64,000 bases of DNA from Setophaga petechia (lineage: Eukaryota > Chordata > Aves > Passeriformes > Parulidae): positions 3,220,501 through 3,284,500 of the forward strand of contig JANCRA010000019.1 of the NCBI GenBank assembly GCA_024362935.1, in the 5' to 3' direction. The translations under genes were made by a program, and so were the position numbers. Of this stretch, positions 49,673 through 63,200 are shown in pieces (within the stretch, counting starts at the first letter, position 1; every line of letters starts with the position of its first letter). The notes under the pieces are model-generated. The model was given only the letters and a program-made list of their open reading frames with translations, was not told where the DNA came from and did no database searches.

Positions 49673-49970
49673 TTTTTTTAGATGCCTCCTCCCTTAATGT
49701 CAGCAAAAGTAAAGGAGCATAATCCTTCAAATAAAAATATATTTCAAATGGCGTGCCTTGAACCACATTCCAAGCTTCCTAAAATTATCTTTATTTCAGA
49801 GTATTTCGCCAGCCAGGGAATTAATCTGGACAGTGAGGTAGAAGCGAAGGAAAAACAAAACCATTCATCCGTAAGGTATATATTTTTTTGCCTTATAGTC
49901 TTATTTCAGCTTTTTTTTTTCCCCTTTTCCTGTTTTCATTTCCATCTTTGGTCCTCTGTACACCATCAGA

Positions 49971-50010
49971 GTGCACAGAGCGTTTTAGAGTGTACACAGT
50001 GTTTTAGAGT
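49971..50010. repeat. Imperfect 20-bp tandem duplication
   Basis: Two adjacent copies of the pattern GTGCACAGAGCGTTTTAGA / GTGTACACAGTGTTTTAGAG, differing by a few bases. Confidence 0.7.
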
Positions 50011-52479
50011 CACTTGCATTGCCTTAACAGCACTCATATTCCAAGCCTTCCTTTTTTATATATCCTCCCAGTACCCATCCCCTGGAGATCCAATTTTTAA
50101 TCCCTAATGCTCCTAATATCAGAATTTGCAGTCTTTCTCATCTTCTTCCCTGAGCCTCTTCACTCTCTGGATCACTCTTCATTCCCTAGACCCTTACAGT
50201 AGATATAGGAAGAGTGAGAAAACAAGAGAACAAACCAGAAGAGCTGGCCTGGGGATAAATACAGCTTCAACAAGTAGCAAGCTCAGCACCACCCCTTCGG
50301 GGCAAGAAATTAGCCAGGGTTCAAGACGGCAGATGCAAGATGGCGTGGGAAGGTAAGGCTTGCAAGAGCAACAAAAAACAAAACTCCAGTTCTTGATACA
50401 CTGATAGTTTGTCTTGAAGATGGTGAGTACCTATTGCTGCTGAGTCAGAGAAGTTCAGGTTCCATCCTAAAGGAAGTGATGGCTGTGTTTTATCAGAGTG
50501 TCTAGCATGTGTAAGCAAAAATGTTTAACTTGGCCAATGGCAACCAGAAGGCCAACAGCTGCAGCCTGGTAGCCTGTAACAAAGGAAAAAGTGATTTCCC
50601 TTAAACCTAAAGAGATTATCAAAAAACATTTTTTTAAAAAAGAAAGTTACAATGAATTAATTGCTACTTTTGTACAGTGCTATGCAGTAGCAGATCTGAC
50701 CTATGCTGCAAGACTTGTTCTTCTGTAGTTCTTTGTTTCATCTGTCACTACAGCTGCATAGCATGCAGAAGGCTTTGAGATAATCAAAAAGCCATTTCAT
50801 GTTCTAGGCACCACACAAAGAATAGAAGCTGCTGCCCTAAAGAAACCTACTAACCGAAATCCTTGTTGTGCAGACACTTGATCTCACATGTGTCATTTCA
50901 TCAGACTAAATCCAATTAGACTACTCATGTGCACAAAGTTAAACAGATGCAAAAACTGATTTCAGTATGTACATATGTTTCGGCTGGATGCCAAGATCAT
51001 AAATTATGCACCAGCATTGAGATTTCCTTTTGTGAAGGAAACAAATTCAGGTCAAAATGGCTTAAGTATATCTTTTAAAAATGCAACAGTGGGGGTTTTT
51101 TTGTTTGTTTTCAGCTCTCTTTTGATTTTTGGTTTTAAAGAAAGTATTGCATAGAGAACCCTGCCCAACATCTTCTCTAAAGTTTTTATTTAAACAACTT
51201 TAGCATCTTAAATGAAGTGTGGGGAAAAACAGTCTGAGAAACTTGCATGGCAGGAATCCATATTTATTCACTGTGAATTTGAAGACTGTGTACAGTACCA
51301 GGAAAAAGAGGTGTTTTTCTCCTAGTTGTTTCATTAGCAAACTGAGGAAGAAAAAAAGCTCACTTTGAGTTTGCAAAAGCTCAGTTAAGAACAAAATTTT
51401 TACCTTTCTGTATTTCTACACAGATGAATACTGATTCAGAGAAGGAAGAGACATCTCTCACTTGTGTTAACTCTGCAGTTGTGCAAAAGCCAATTAGAAT
51501 TTCCTTTTGCTACTCTATTAAGCAGCTGCAGTTCTAAACAAGGGGTGGGAGAGCAGGGGACAACTCACAGTTCATACACAATACCCAATTTTAGGTCTTG
51601 CACTGTTCTTTCAAAAGGTTGCTCCCACCTTTGACAGATAGGAACATGCTCATTCAGATTCCTCCACAGACCCTGACAAATACATTTTATGGTCCTGCAG
51701 TAAACTAGACTGAAGAAGGGAACTTAGTTAAAATGTTTTGATTTTGCTTGTTTGTTTGTGCATCTGGTTTTTCCTAATATTAGCCAGTCTGCTTAAGACA
51801 AGAATCAGTTATTGGTTTCAGTTCACCACCTGAAAGCAAAAACCTTTGTGCTGACACGAAAGTATGAGCATGGAGGGGAGCATACACATCTCTGTTGATA
51901 GCAATGAAAGATTACATCTCGGTGGAGTGGAAGCATTAGTAGATGTAAGAGGTTTCACAGGTGAATGCTTTGTGCTTAAAAACTGAGGTCTGGAGAAAAA
52001 AGTGACAGCAATCAGAAATTATTCAGTGAGAACTTAGCCAAGGCTAAAGACAAGATTATTTAGTTCCCCAAACATTTAGATGATTATCCCATTATCTTAA
52101 AAATACTGAGATGCTGCTATTTATATTGTGACCACTTTGTCCTTACCCTTTTTTGAAGATTCAGAGTTCATTATTTTCATTTCTTCCTTGCAATAATAAG
52201 TACTAAGCAGTACTATTTTATCAAAATGAAAGTAAATGTTCATGCCTAATGACCTGTTTTTAGGAGGTTATAACATGAAATACCAACCTCTTTCTAAGAC
52301 ATTATAAGTCAGCAACAACATTCACCTGAAGTCAAATCATAGAAGAGGAGACCTGGGATGACATCACAGTATCATCTACTTTATCTTGCTGCACCAGAAC
52401 AAGGTCAGAAGGTCAATCCTGATCACTGTTTTCCCAGTTTTATCTTAAGATTTCCAGTGCCAGAGATGTCATGCATTCA

Positions 52480-52750
52480 CTAGACAACCTGCACCAGCGT
52501 TTCAGTGTCCTCAGAGCTATTAAAACATTTTTAAGACCAACCTCTGACTTTCATAAATGTATTAAGGCTATTTCTTTTTCATGTGTCTACCACAGATTGC
52601 AGTGGAGGAAAGGTGTGGTTTTGGGAGAAGAAAGCATTATCTTCCCTCTTCATGAGACTCTTTCCAACAACTGAGGACTGTTATCATGTCCCCTCCCCCC
52701 AGTCTTCTCTTCCCAATAAATTCATTTATGCTATGAAACCCATGTTTTTC
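52480..52750 (-). mobile_element. Ancient CR1-like LINE relic
   Basis: The plus strand keeps degraded traces of the reverse CR1 3' region. GACAACCTGCACCAGCGTTT with CAGTGTCCTCAGAG, then CCAACCTCTGAC, and later ATCATGTCCCCTCC with AGTCTTCTCTTCCC appear in the expected order. It is much more diverged than the other copies, so it is probably an old insertion. Boundaries are approximate. Confidence 0.55.
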
Positions 52751-55700
52751 ATGGATATTTTCCATCTGATTTCAAATTTCTCAAAAAAGCCATTCCCCAA
52801 ACTCTAAAATGTATTTCATTTTCTGCCTTTCTATGAAAAATCTATTTCTTTGATATAAAAAAAAATTGATTCTAGCATGTTTACAGCAGAAAAACCTTAT
52901 CCCTTTATTTGTAGAAGAATACTCCAAAGATGCAAAAGACAGCAGTGCAGAAACCACACAGTTGCCAACAGAAATCGTGCTATAATTTTATGAGGACTAA
53001 AGCAGAAGTAATCTGTAACATTTAAAAATATAAAGACTACCACAGTGCTTCAGTGCCTGCTGGGGTTCAACACTGGTGTATGGCCATTGGACAGGATTTG
53101 GAGGATGACACCACATGAACTCACTGCAGGAAGCTTCTCCCAGCAGAGACTCTTGCCTACCCTGGTGAGTGTACAAAGATGGCACTTGATTACCCAACCA
53201 AAACTAATTCAGTGATAGAAAGCTAATTACTGAGGGTGACTATTTGTAATGACCAAAAACTGGAAAAATCATGTCTTTGTGACTTTAAAAATGCCAACAT
53301 GGAGCAAAAGACACCACCTTTTCAGGGAAAAATGCCTCTGATGGAAGTGTGGCAATTCTTTTTTTTTTAAACAAAGCTCCATTTTTCACATTTTACATTT
53401 ACATTTAGTTAGAGACTTTTACATCTATTTGAGTAGTGTGTAACTCTTTCAGTTAGTTACATCAGACACTCATGAACCACAGAACTCCTGTGAGCAAGAG
53501 AGACTTGAGCATTTGAAGAGCTGGCAAGACAGCAGCAGAGGTCTCCATGCTGCATGGAAAGGAAAGGGGTTGGGAGGCAGGCAGAGATGAAAACACTTTA
53601 CTGGCTCTGCATGATTCTCTTCTAGAAATCTGCCTCCACATCGGTAAAAGTTACTAAATCTTTTTAATAAAATACATAAAACCCTGTTTTAAAACTGACA
53701 CAATTCAGCTTGTTCCCAGTTATACATCCAGCCCTTTCTTCTTTTTCCTACATTTCAGTATTTCCCTTTCTGCCACTGAATACACAAAAATCTACAATTT
53801 CAGCAACTACTCTTGTAAATTATGAGTGCTTTTCAGTATCCATGTGCTATTGTGTAGCAAAAATTTTTTCATAGAAACTATTCATATGACACAGAAAGGG
53901 ATTAGAACATTCTGATGACAATGGATTTGATTGATTTTTTCCAAAATTATCAATTAAATTAGAATTTTGTATTAATTTTTTTTCACATTTACATTTTTAA
54001 CCAATTCTACATACAAGAAAGTTTTTAAAAAATTCATAAAAACTAGCTTTTGGTAAACTGGTATGAATGAGAAGCATGCCTTTTCTTTGACATATAAAAA
54101 AAATTTTAAAGATAAACCTGAAAGGTTAAGGGAAAATTCACGTCCTATAACTTTCCCCTAAAAATATATTTGAAATTAATATTGCATTGTTAGAATTCCA
54201 CTTCATTCCTGTGCAGACTGTGAGTTCTCCATATAGCAGGGAACTTGCCTACAGGAGGTAGTTGTGTTTCACTTTGGTTTTATTTTTTTCATTAATTCTA
54301 TAATACTTGTAATATAAATAACACATTAGAAAACATTAAATATTTCTGGCATAAGCATGCTCTTTTGTTATTGAAATACTTGAAACCATTTTAAAAAATT
54401 CCTAATTTTTTCTCCTCAATTCAAATAGAAGGCAGGAGTCATAACTGAATACTCAGGTTCAGCTATTATCCTAAGGAATTTGCTATCAGCTTTTATGGAT
54501 AGAAGTTCAACTCTATTATTTTGCATTAATGAGCCATTTTCTTTCCACAACCTCTCTTAAATCCTATGTTTTTCTGTCTTCCAGACTTTACTGTTATTAT
54601 CCTTTTTCATGGCCCCTTTAAACCTTCAAATCATCACATGTGTGAAACTTTTCTGTCCATCTCTTCGTTTCTCATTTCAGACTCTGAATTCCCAAATACA
54701 ATTCCAGCATCTCACCATTTATTTCAAGATCCAATTAACCTCCCTTTTATAAAATCCTCACATATTTGTTCATCTTACCCATATCTTTGCAACTGACTGT
54801 GACCAGTTTGCTCCCCTTGTTACACAATAATTGGCCTTTCCAGCTCCTTTATAAAATTTCACCCTTGATAATGGGAAGGCATCCCTGTGCACAATTCTGC
54901 TATTTGGAGCATGAGGACAACAGCATTTTTATGGGAAGAATGGGGAGCTGAAAGCTAGAGTTTCATAGGTTTGACTCTAAAAAAGTGATATCTAACATGT
55001 GAAGTGTTAAGTTGTAAAGGGCTTTTTTACACAAAACTTGTATAACACTGAAATATTAAAAGATCTTCTTTCTTTGCTCTGTGTTAACAATGTGACTTCC
55101 AGAAACAAACTGCTCAATTATTTACAACAGGAACTAAGAAATAAAAAGATTTTGCTCCCAAATTATCCTTGACATGATCTTCTCTCCGGAGTCATTGTTT
55201 TTACAGTAGTCCCTGAGAGAACACTGACTGTTTCTAAGACTATCTGCTCATCCTTTCTCAGTAATTTTCCAATCTATGCCATATTATGTTTGCTTATAAT
55301 ATTGCTTTCAACAGAAGCACATTTATTAGCCATAAGGAAACTATAAATTACCCAGACACTTTCATTCCAGTGGGTTTATCTGGATAAATAGAAGTTTGGA
55401 TAATTGAAAGATAAGAAACAATTGAAAGACCATCTGAGACACATACCTTCCTATGCTAGTTTCTCCTTTTAGCTAAAATACAGTCTGCCCTAGGCCTCTC
55501 CCCACTGGTATTGACCAACATCAAAATATATCACTTTATCCTAATAGAAACAACCTCAAAAATTAAATAGAGAATAAAAAAAGAGAGGCAACTGAGAAAT
55601 CTCACTGAAGTAGAAGAAAAAAGTGTATTTACAGGCTATAGTTTAAAGAGCTTCTTTCTAATTTTTCTAGAACCAATCCCTTATTACCTGATTGGGCATC

Positions 55701-57825
55701 TCCAGGAAATCTCCTGCTCCTTCCCCAGCCATTCTAGAGGAGGAGAATTCTTGGGGGAATCAGAATAAGTATCTCCAAATCACCCCAGTACACCAGTATT
55801 GAGAATACCAGAGCAGAGCCGATTTAACAGAGCAGACTTGCCTACTTCTTAGCTACTAAATAGTTTTTATTTTACAAGGTTGCTTTATTATTGAACTTCA
55901 AGAACTCCTGTAAGTGATGTAGGGAGACAGGCTTTTTCAACCAAATACTAAAAAAACATATTAATATAACCACCAATAGCTAGTCATATTGCAAAATGTG
56001 GCTGCTGTGTCTTTGGAAAAAATACAATGTCCTTTGTGGGAGTTGAAAAGTCAAACTGAAATGGTGACAGACTCAAATAAAAGATTAAATTATTTTTGGC
56101 AACACACACTGCTATTTTGAAGCTCTAAAAGGATCTGGAAGAGTTTCTGAGAATTTGAAAAACACAGGTTGCCACACAGGAAAGTTTCATCACAAATTTC
56201 TGGATTTCTGCAAACTGTGCCGACAGAGTATTTAAACACTTTCTATAGTACACCCAAAATCAAACCAGAAGATCTGAATTAATTTACACTCTTTTAAGAT
56301 CTTACAGTGCAAAATAAGAATAAGAAAAAGAAAACAACAACCTTACTTTATTATCAAAGTCAGCAACACCTAATCAGTGAGTTTCCCAGGACAATAATAG
56401 CATACTTTGTGGGTAGTATCATAGCTCAGTGAAGCCAAGACAGCCCCAATTTGGTTTTGCGCTTTTGGCAAAATCCATCAACCTAAAACTTCTATAGGAA
56501 AACTATAATTTCCAAGTTTTGGTGAAATTTTGGCCTTTCTCCAAAACTCTTAACAGTTTCCATTCAGATTCCACAGCTTTCCCTTTGTCAGGGTTTGAGG
56601 GGTTTTATTTTCCTTTTTAAATGAAATAGCAGCGTATGAGGATTAGTGAACATTTTTCTTATGGAATATATTTCAGTGACTACTATGGTTCACATTACAG
56701 GCAGGTAATGAGCATTTCTGACCAGCAATTCTTTGGTTAATTGTTAGACAACTGGCTGGTAAGAGCTACAAAATATTTTGTAAAAAACACTGGACTATTA
56801 ATTTCTTCTCATTCTATTTAAATTGAGAATGAAACTTCAAATGTAGGCAACACATTCAGGAAGTCAATAAAATGGAGAACATTTTTAAGACCTGAATATC
56901 ACAATGACAATTACAATGTAGGTCCCAAGACTCTCACTCCCCTCTTTGCAGCCTGTCCTAATCTAACTGAGAGAGGTTTAAGATATAAACATGTCAACAA
57001 GGATAAAACAGGCAAGCTCCAACTCTCCAGTGAGGAAACAGCAGAATTCCTGACAAAACCCAATCTATCCATTAAAGATCCCACTTGCACACCAACAGTG
57101 TGTGTTGAAAATATCTCTGTTTTGCCAGCTTTCAAAACAGAAGTAGTTACTGAATACTGCAATGTCCTCTGAAGTCTTACTTAGTTAAGAAGCTAATATC
57201 AGCAAAAACCAGAAGATACAGGAGTGACAGAACTTCTTGAGCAGTAGCTTAAATGTGCTAAGCTTATGGTTTTATTTCTATAATTTTAATTTCTTATGGG
57301 TATCTGTACGTAGGGAAATAATGTTGTCATAAATACAGAAGAGTGGAGTTTCTTGTCAATGCAGCATCACTGGATGCTCTGTTTTAATCTTGAGCATATT
57401 GCTGCTGGAAAACATAAGAAGAATCCCTTTCCTCACTTTAAAAGTTAGGAATAAAGGGAGTACAGAGCACATGCAATTCAATGCAACTTAGTCATAGGCC
57501 ACTTGTCAAACATCTACAATTAACTAGAAAGCTGTCATAATTTTTTTTCCCCTTCTGTGCTATTCTTTATATTCATGCCCTTTGGTTCAGTTTCAGCCAT
57601 TTTTTCCATGCTGCTTTCTCCTAAATCTTTTCATTCTTTATCTTTGAACTCATTATGCCTTTAGTTCCTTTTTGCTTCAGTCTTTTCTTGATTTGTTCTC
57701 TTGTCTCTGATACAATTCCCTTCATTTCTTCCTCCCTAAATTTCTCTCTGCTTCCTCTTGCCATAAATTTAAGCTGTGACATCAAAACAGTTCAATAACC
57801 TGTTTTCTTCTTCAGTCCCCAAAAT

Positions 57826-58318
57826 ACATAGACCTGTCGGAGCGAGTCCAGCAGAGGGACAGCAAGTTGATCACAGGGATGGAGCACTTCTCATATAGGA
57901 AAAGACTGAGAAAATTGGGTTTTTTCAACCTGGAAAAAAGAAGGCTTTGGGATGCTCCACTTGTGGCCTTCCTGTACCTGAAAGATTGAGAAAAACTATT
58001 TACAAGGGCATGTAGTGACAGGAAAAGGGAGAATGGCTTCAAACTGAAAGAAATTAGGATTAGATTTGGTATTGGGAAAAAATTCTGTGAGGTTAGTGAG
58101 GCACTGGAAAATGTTTCCCAGAGAAGTTGTGTATGCCCCATCCCTGGAATTGTTCAAGGCCAGGAACAATGCAGTTCTGACTGGTCAAGTGAAAGGTGCA
58201 CAGGTCCACAGCAGGGGGGTTGAAAGCGGATGATCTTCAAGGTTCCTTCCAAAGGTCAAGGTTCCTTCCAAAGGTCAAGATTCCTTGATCAAGCCAAATC
58301 ATTTCATGATTCTACAAA
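57826..58318 (+). mobile_element. CR1 LINE 3' fragment (longest copy)
   Basis: Plus-strand CR1 3' sequence: CGGAGCGAGTCCAGCAGAGG, GGATGGAGCACTTCTC, TTCAACCTGGAAAAAAGAAG, TTACAAGGGCATGTAGTGAC, GAGAAGTTGTGTATGCCCCA, TTGTTCAAGGCCAGG, GATGATCTTCAAGGTTCCTT and a final CATGATTCTA. Near its 3' end a 19-bp unit is tandemly duplicated (58237-58274). It is 5'-truncated with no intact reverse transcriptase. Confidence 0.93.
58237..58286. repeat. 19-bp tandem duplication inside CR1
   Basis: TCAAGGTTCCTTCCAAAGG occurs exactly twice, at 58237-58255 and 58256-58274, followed by a partial third copy. The unit comes from the CR1 3' end and must have duplicated after or during insertion. Confidence 0.9.
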
Positions 58319-58361
58319 AATATAGGGCTATCTCCTCAACTCCCAAAGCAAGAATATACAC

Positions 58362-58399
58362 TTGGAAACTATGTGTTTATTTGGAAACTATGTGTTTAT
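58362..58399. repeat. 19-bp tandem duplication beside CR1
   Basis: TTGGAAACTATGTGTTTAT occurs exactly twice in tandem, about 45 bp past the CR1 3' end. It has the same unit length as the duplication at 58237 but unrelated sequence. Confidence 0.9.
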
Positions 58400-60206
58400 T
58401 TATAAACAACACCCCTTGAATCTATGACTACAGGTGAAGTCTTGCTAAGAATACTATGACCACAGAGAATGTAGATTTTGTACTTACCCCTTTAATTCAC
58501 TGTCTTTTTCTTCCTCATAGTCCTTACCATGGCAGTTTTCTACTCCTTTAATGCAACAAAAAGTTCCCGGGGGGCAAATACATTCACAAATGAAAGAGCT
58601 TGAGTTAAGTCAGGAATCCAGAAGAAAAGACTGATTTTTGGTTGTTGACAATCACCTTGTTCCCCTGTTTCTATTGTATCATAGAAAAGCTAGAGATGAA
58701 AAGTGCACAAGAGGCTTCCAGGTTGTACAATGTTTCAAAAGACACTTCTAGAGACTGACAGCAGAGGCAGATGCAGAAATAGTAACACAACATCACTGCA
58801 GGGTTAGGTGCTGTAAGAACAGCAGACAAGAGTTATCACTTGTTCTCACTAGGTAAAGAGAAAGAAAGAAATGAAGACAAAGGGTGCCTCTGTCCCATCC
58901 TTGTCAAGACTGGCAAACGAGTGCTATTTGGCATCCAGGAACTCAGCAACTCCCTATAATGTCTGCGTAAGGCCATGCAGAAGCTGGACTTATTAAACAC
59001 GTAGTTATATGCTGAGCTGTGCACTGTATTTTCTAATACAGAGGGACATGCAGCATTTTGTATCCTAACTCGTATGAGAAGGAAGAACACAGTGCACACA
59101 ACAAAAGTTGGATATAACAAGGAACTAGAAGTGATGATTGGGATGAGAGAGGAAAATGGTTTAACAATGGACTTTTCTTGGTGTGCTCTTTCTGAATTCA
59201 TCATAAGATCTTCTCTGAGTTGATTTCCTCTTCCTAGTTTGTTCCTACACAATGGCATTTCATAATTTCTCACACCTTTCTCCTTTCCAGTCTAAGCATG
59301 GCATAAGTGCAAATAATTGGGAAGGAGACTAATATCAATTGGTGGAAACAGTGGAGAAGGGAACTCCACCTCATCTGTCTCCATCATTTAGAATAATTTT
59401 AGGCCCTCTCTCCTACAGGTTGTGTTGCTCAGTCACCACAGTCCTATGCCAGAATAGGTGAGAGAAGACAGCCCTGTCACTCTTTCTCTTCTGACCAATC
59501 ATTTACATCTTCAGAAGCACACCTTAAAGGAAAAAACCAACAAAAAACCCCCAGTAACAGTAACATACTGAGAGATGGACTCAGGAAAAAAAAGCAAACC
59601 AATTGATAAATGACAGGAATGTAACCCAAAAAAATCTGCATAGTACTGAACAGCCATTTACAACTGATTATGGTAATAAGATGGCATTATTAAAGACTGT
59701 TTTTTCTAGGGGGAAGCTAGGAACACAACAAAATTTTTTTTGCATATGCAAGAGAGGATCATATTGCCTAGTGAGAAGTATAGGGTACAATTTGAGAATA
59801 CTTGTTCTTGCTTTTCCTTTTGGCCTTTTACCTCTATCTGCTTACAGCAGCAATCTGTAGCAAGCTTTAAAAAATTCACTGGAGGTAAATCAGCTGGATT
59901 GTCCCAGTATGTAGCCCTGAGAGACAGAGGTTAATGGCCCTAATTATTGTTTAAGGACCAGGTGGGAAGATTTAGAATTTGAGACCAATCAGGAAGGGAC
60001 AGATGATGACAGGGCTGCTGAGCCAAGGGGGAGGCCTGTTCCTAGTCTGCAATAGTCTGAGTAAGAGGAGGAGCAGCTGAGATGTCTGTAGCTGAAGCTG
60101 ATGGAATAGATTACTGATTAGTTCCCTACTTATCTACCACAAATCAATCTTTAAGAAATGCATCTCGTAAATCAAGTAAATCTTATAAGAAAGGCATTTA
60201 ATTTGA

Positions 60207-60226
60207 CCCTCCCTGTTTAGGGAGGG
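60207..60226. repeat. Perfect 8-bp hairpin (CCCTCCCT / AGGGAGGG)
   Basis: Eight-base perfect inverted repeat with a GTTT loop, followed by ATAAATAAAAC. It could be part of a decayed LTR-like element, but no matching second LTR or clear TG...CA ends were found. Confidence 0.5.
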
Positions 60227-63200
60227 ATAAATAAAACATTTATCATAAGAGTAAGCCAGAGACATTGCTTGAGGTTATCACAGGACAGCAATCATGAGAA
60301 TGTTGCAGGAGAATTCCTTATAAAGGCAGTTTCTGCCTATTAACTCTCCAGTTCAATGTATCCGTAAGACTCATGCAAAAAGACCAGGAAGAAACAGAAA
60401 CAACAAAATAATCTTTCCATTCTAAATCTATGCTGACTGTGCTTCTGTTGAAGACATGGTCTGACATTTTGGGGATGGGGGATGGAGGACAATATGAAAA
60501 GCATTAAACCTGACTCCCAGAGGAGGCTGCTCAATGATTGCTGCTCAAACTACTCAGGCAGCCAATTCTAGCAAACAAGACAGTTGTGTTGAAGAGCAAA
60601 TGCTCTTCCCCAGAAGAGTCAGACAGGTCCCTACAAATATCATTCAATATCTCTATTGGCTGGTAGCTTTCATGGTACCATCCTGAAGAAACCAGAAACC
60701 ATCCTTGTAAGCCATAATTTTACCTGTCCAAGATGGTACAAGACTTTCCAGCTTGTACAAACATTAGTATATATTTGATACAAAAGTGAGATGTTTTGGT
60801 TGGTCTGGCCATAAATGAGCCCTGAGATTTTACATGTTGCCCGTTAAACTCTCAGTCTTAGAAGAGAATCAGCCAGGTAACTCCAGGATAGCATGGCATA
60901 CTGTAAGCTCCCAGAACAGCTGCTGTTTAGAAAGGAAATTGCACTTACCAACTTAATTCCATGCCCCAGTACCCTCTGTGATTTCTTGTAGTGGAATAAA
61001 CTTTGTTTACTACAAAATAGTTCTGTCACTTGGTACCTGGACCTCAGTTAGAGGGGACCATACAGCCATCAAGCAGCACTGGAATTTCCAAGATGATCTA
61101 ACAGACCTGGTCTGTAAAGGCTCAAACTCATTTACAATAAAAATATTTACCTTCTATTAGGAAAGATAACTTGAGTTGTGAATACTGGGAGCACTCAGTT
61201 ACATGCATTCACTTTGGCTAAATAAATCAACACCCTGCCATGGAGAATTCCCTTATCAGAGTATAAAGCTGAGTATAAAATCCTACTTGGCAAAACTCCG
61301 CCCTCGCCAAAGACCACATTCAATCCACCTTCTTGTAGAGGAAGAATTCTGTGAGGAAAATCAGCTATAATTATGCCAGAAAAATCAAATAAATCAGAGC
61401 ATACAGTGCATTTTCTCATATTGCTACCATAACTCAATGTCTGACTATGGAGAACTGAACAGCTATAAAAACTGCTTTGTATCATTCTCCAACCCAAATT
61501 ACTTCATCTTCCACATCCTGGCACTAAATTCAGGCAAAAGAGATTTGATCTTATGATGAGTCATCTTATCTAGGAAGAGAACTAGCTGAAAACTTTAAAT
61601 CTGGATCTGAGCTGGACTAAAGTGTTATAGGTTGTTGTCATTTCTACTTGTTTTCTTATTTTGTGTGACTACTATTGTATCCTTAGCTTCCACAGATTAA
61701 ATTTAAAGAACAAAGAGGAAACCAAAATAGAATACATTTGTTAAAATTAAGGGAACTCATCTACAGATATATTTTTATAAAGTGACTCCCCTCACATGCT
61801 GCAACTGCCTACACTGTGTGCCCAAGTCTCCTCTTTCACAGAGCCCTGCCTGAGCTCAAGGCATGCAGTGCTGTGATCTACAGGCTGAGATCCTTCTGGA
61901 ATATAGAATGTAACTCTAACCTGTTGCATTTTACTAAACATTTACTAAAATACAAGAGGCACAGAATTTGAGGGACAGGAGAGTTTTCTGTGAACATCAC
62001 CCATCACTGTCACTGGAATTGGCATTGGTTCTGCTCTGTTGTGCAGCCAAGTCACAGATCAGAAGACCTGAGCGGGTTTTATTGATCCCTGAACAGGAAT
62101 TAATTTTAAAAACAGAAAGGCAAGGATAACTTAGGTAAAGTTCCTCTGTCCTAGTGTGTATCTGTAGTAGGGCTCTACTGGAACACAAAGATGTGTTCAC
62201 ATGTGGCATAGGATGCTAATAGCTTTGTTTTCCATTATTAAAAATAACACACAAGAAGTGGAAGCATTTAGAAACTGATTTTCTCCAGCAAACACAATCT
62301 CTTTGGCTTTGTCAAGAAATTTTGCAACTCCAGTAGTAGTTTTTTTAGATGAATGGGATGATATGGGTTCAAGCCACTGATTTCTTCTATGTAATATATG
62401 CTTTCAACACTGCCATAAGAAACAAACAAAATACAGAGACATGACTTGTGCTGGCAGTCACAGCTTACCTCTACAAGTCCTGTAAAGGAGTAGCTTTAAT
62501 ATCTACTCACTGATTCCTACACAGAGGTATCCATTATATTTAAACCAGTTTATCTTAAAAAAGTAGAGCTGAAGAAACCTGACATCCTAAATATGTATGT
62601 CCTAAATCCCCAAATCTCACCAGTATGCATTCTTCATTTCACTCCACGTCTCTCTCACTCTTAGAAGGCAGGACTTGGTGGGTTGTTGAGGGGTGGGAGA
62701 TCACTCATTGCCCAAGCAGTATCTGCCTCTCAAAAGCCCAATTCCCTCATGAAAGCAAGTCTTTCTACTTGAGCCAAATGCAGATTTTCACAGCTCATAG
62801 CAACTCAACATTGTCAAGATTACTACCTTGTGAAATTAGATTCAAAGGTTATTCAGGGACAGAAAAACCGACAGAGCATAAAGCACCCTCTTTGGAAAAA
62901 AAAAAAAAAAACGAACAACAAGACAACAAATAGCAGCAAACACCTTCTCACACTGATAGAATAAAATGCACCATATGGATAGCATAACAGCACTTTTTCC
63001 GTATAAAACTTTCCTGGCAGACAAGATTTTAAAAAACATTTTTTACCTGGGACATAAGTAAAACAGGAACAGTCTGACATATATCTCTAAATAACACTTT
63101 GCATCTAAATATATTTTTATGGAAAGCTATATTTTGAAAAGATCTAACAAATACCTTGCAAATTACGGCTCTAGGTAGAATAAATTTCAAAGGGGTGTGT

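Noticed and set aside
57812..58141. 109-codon minus-strand open frame
   Set aside because: It is the antisense of a plus-oriented CR1 3' region, which is untranslated sequence of that element.
58836..59273. 145-codon minus-strand open frame
   Set aside because: About one or two frames of this length are expected by chance in 64 kb of AT-rich DNA read in six frames. No motif or flanking splice or promoter evidence was seen.
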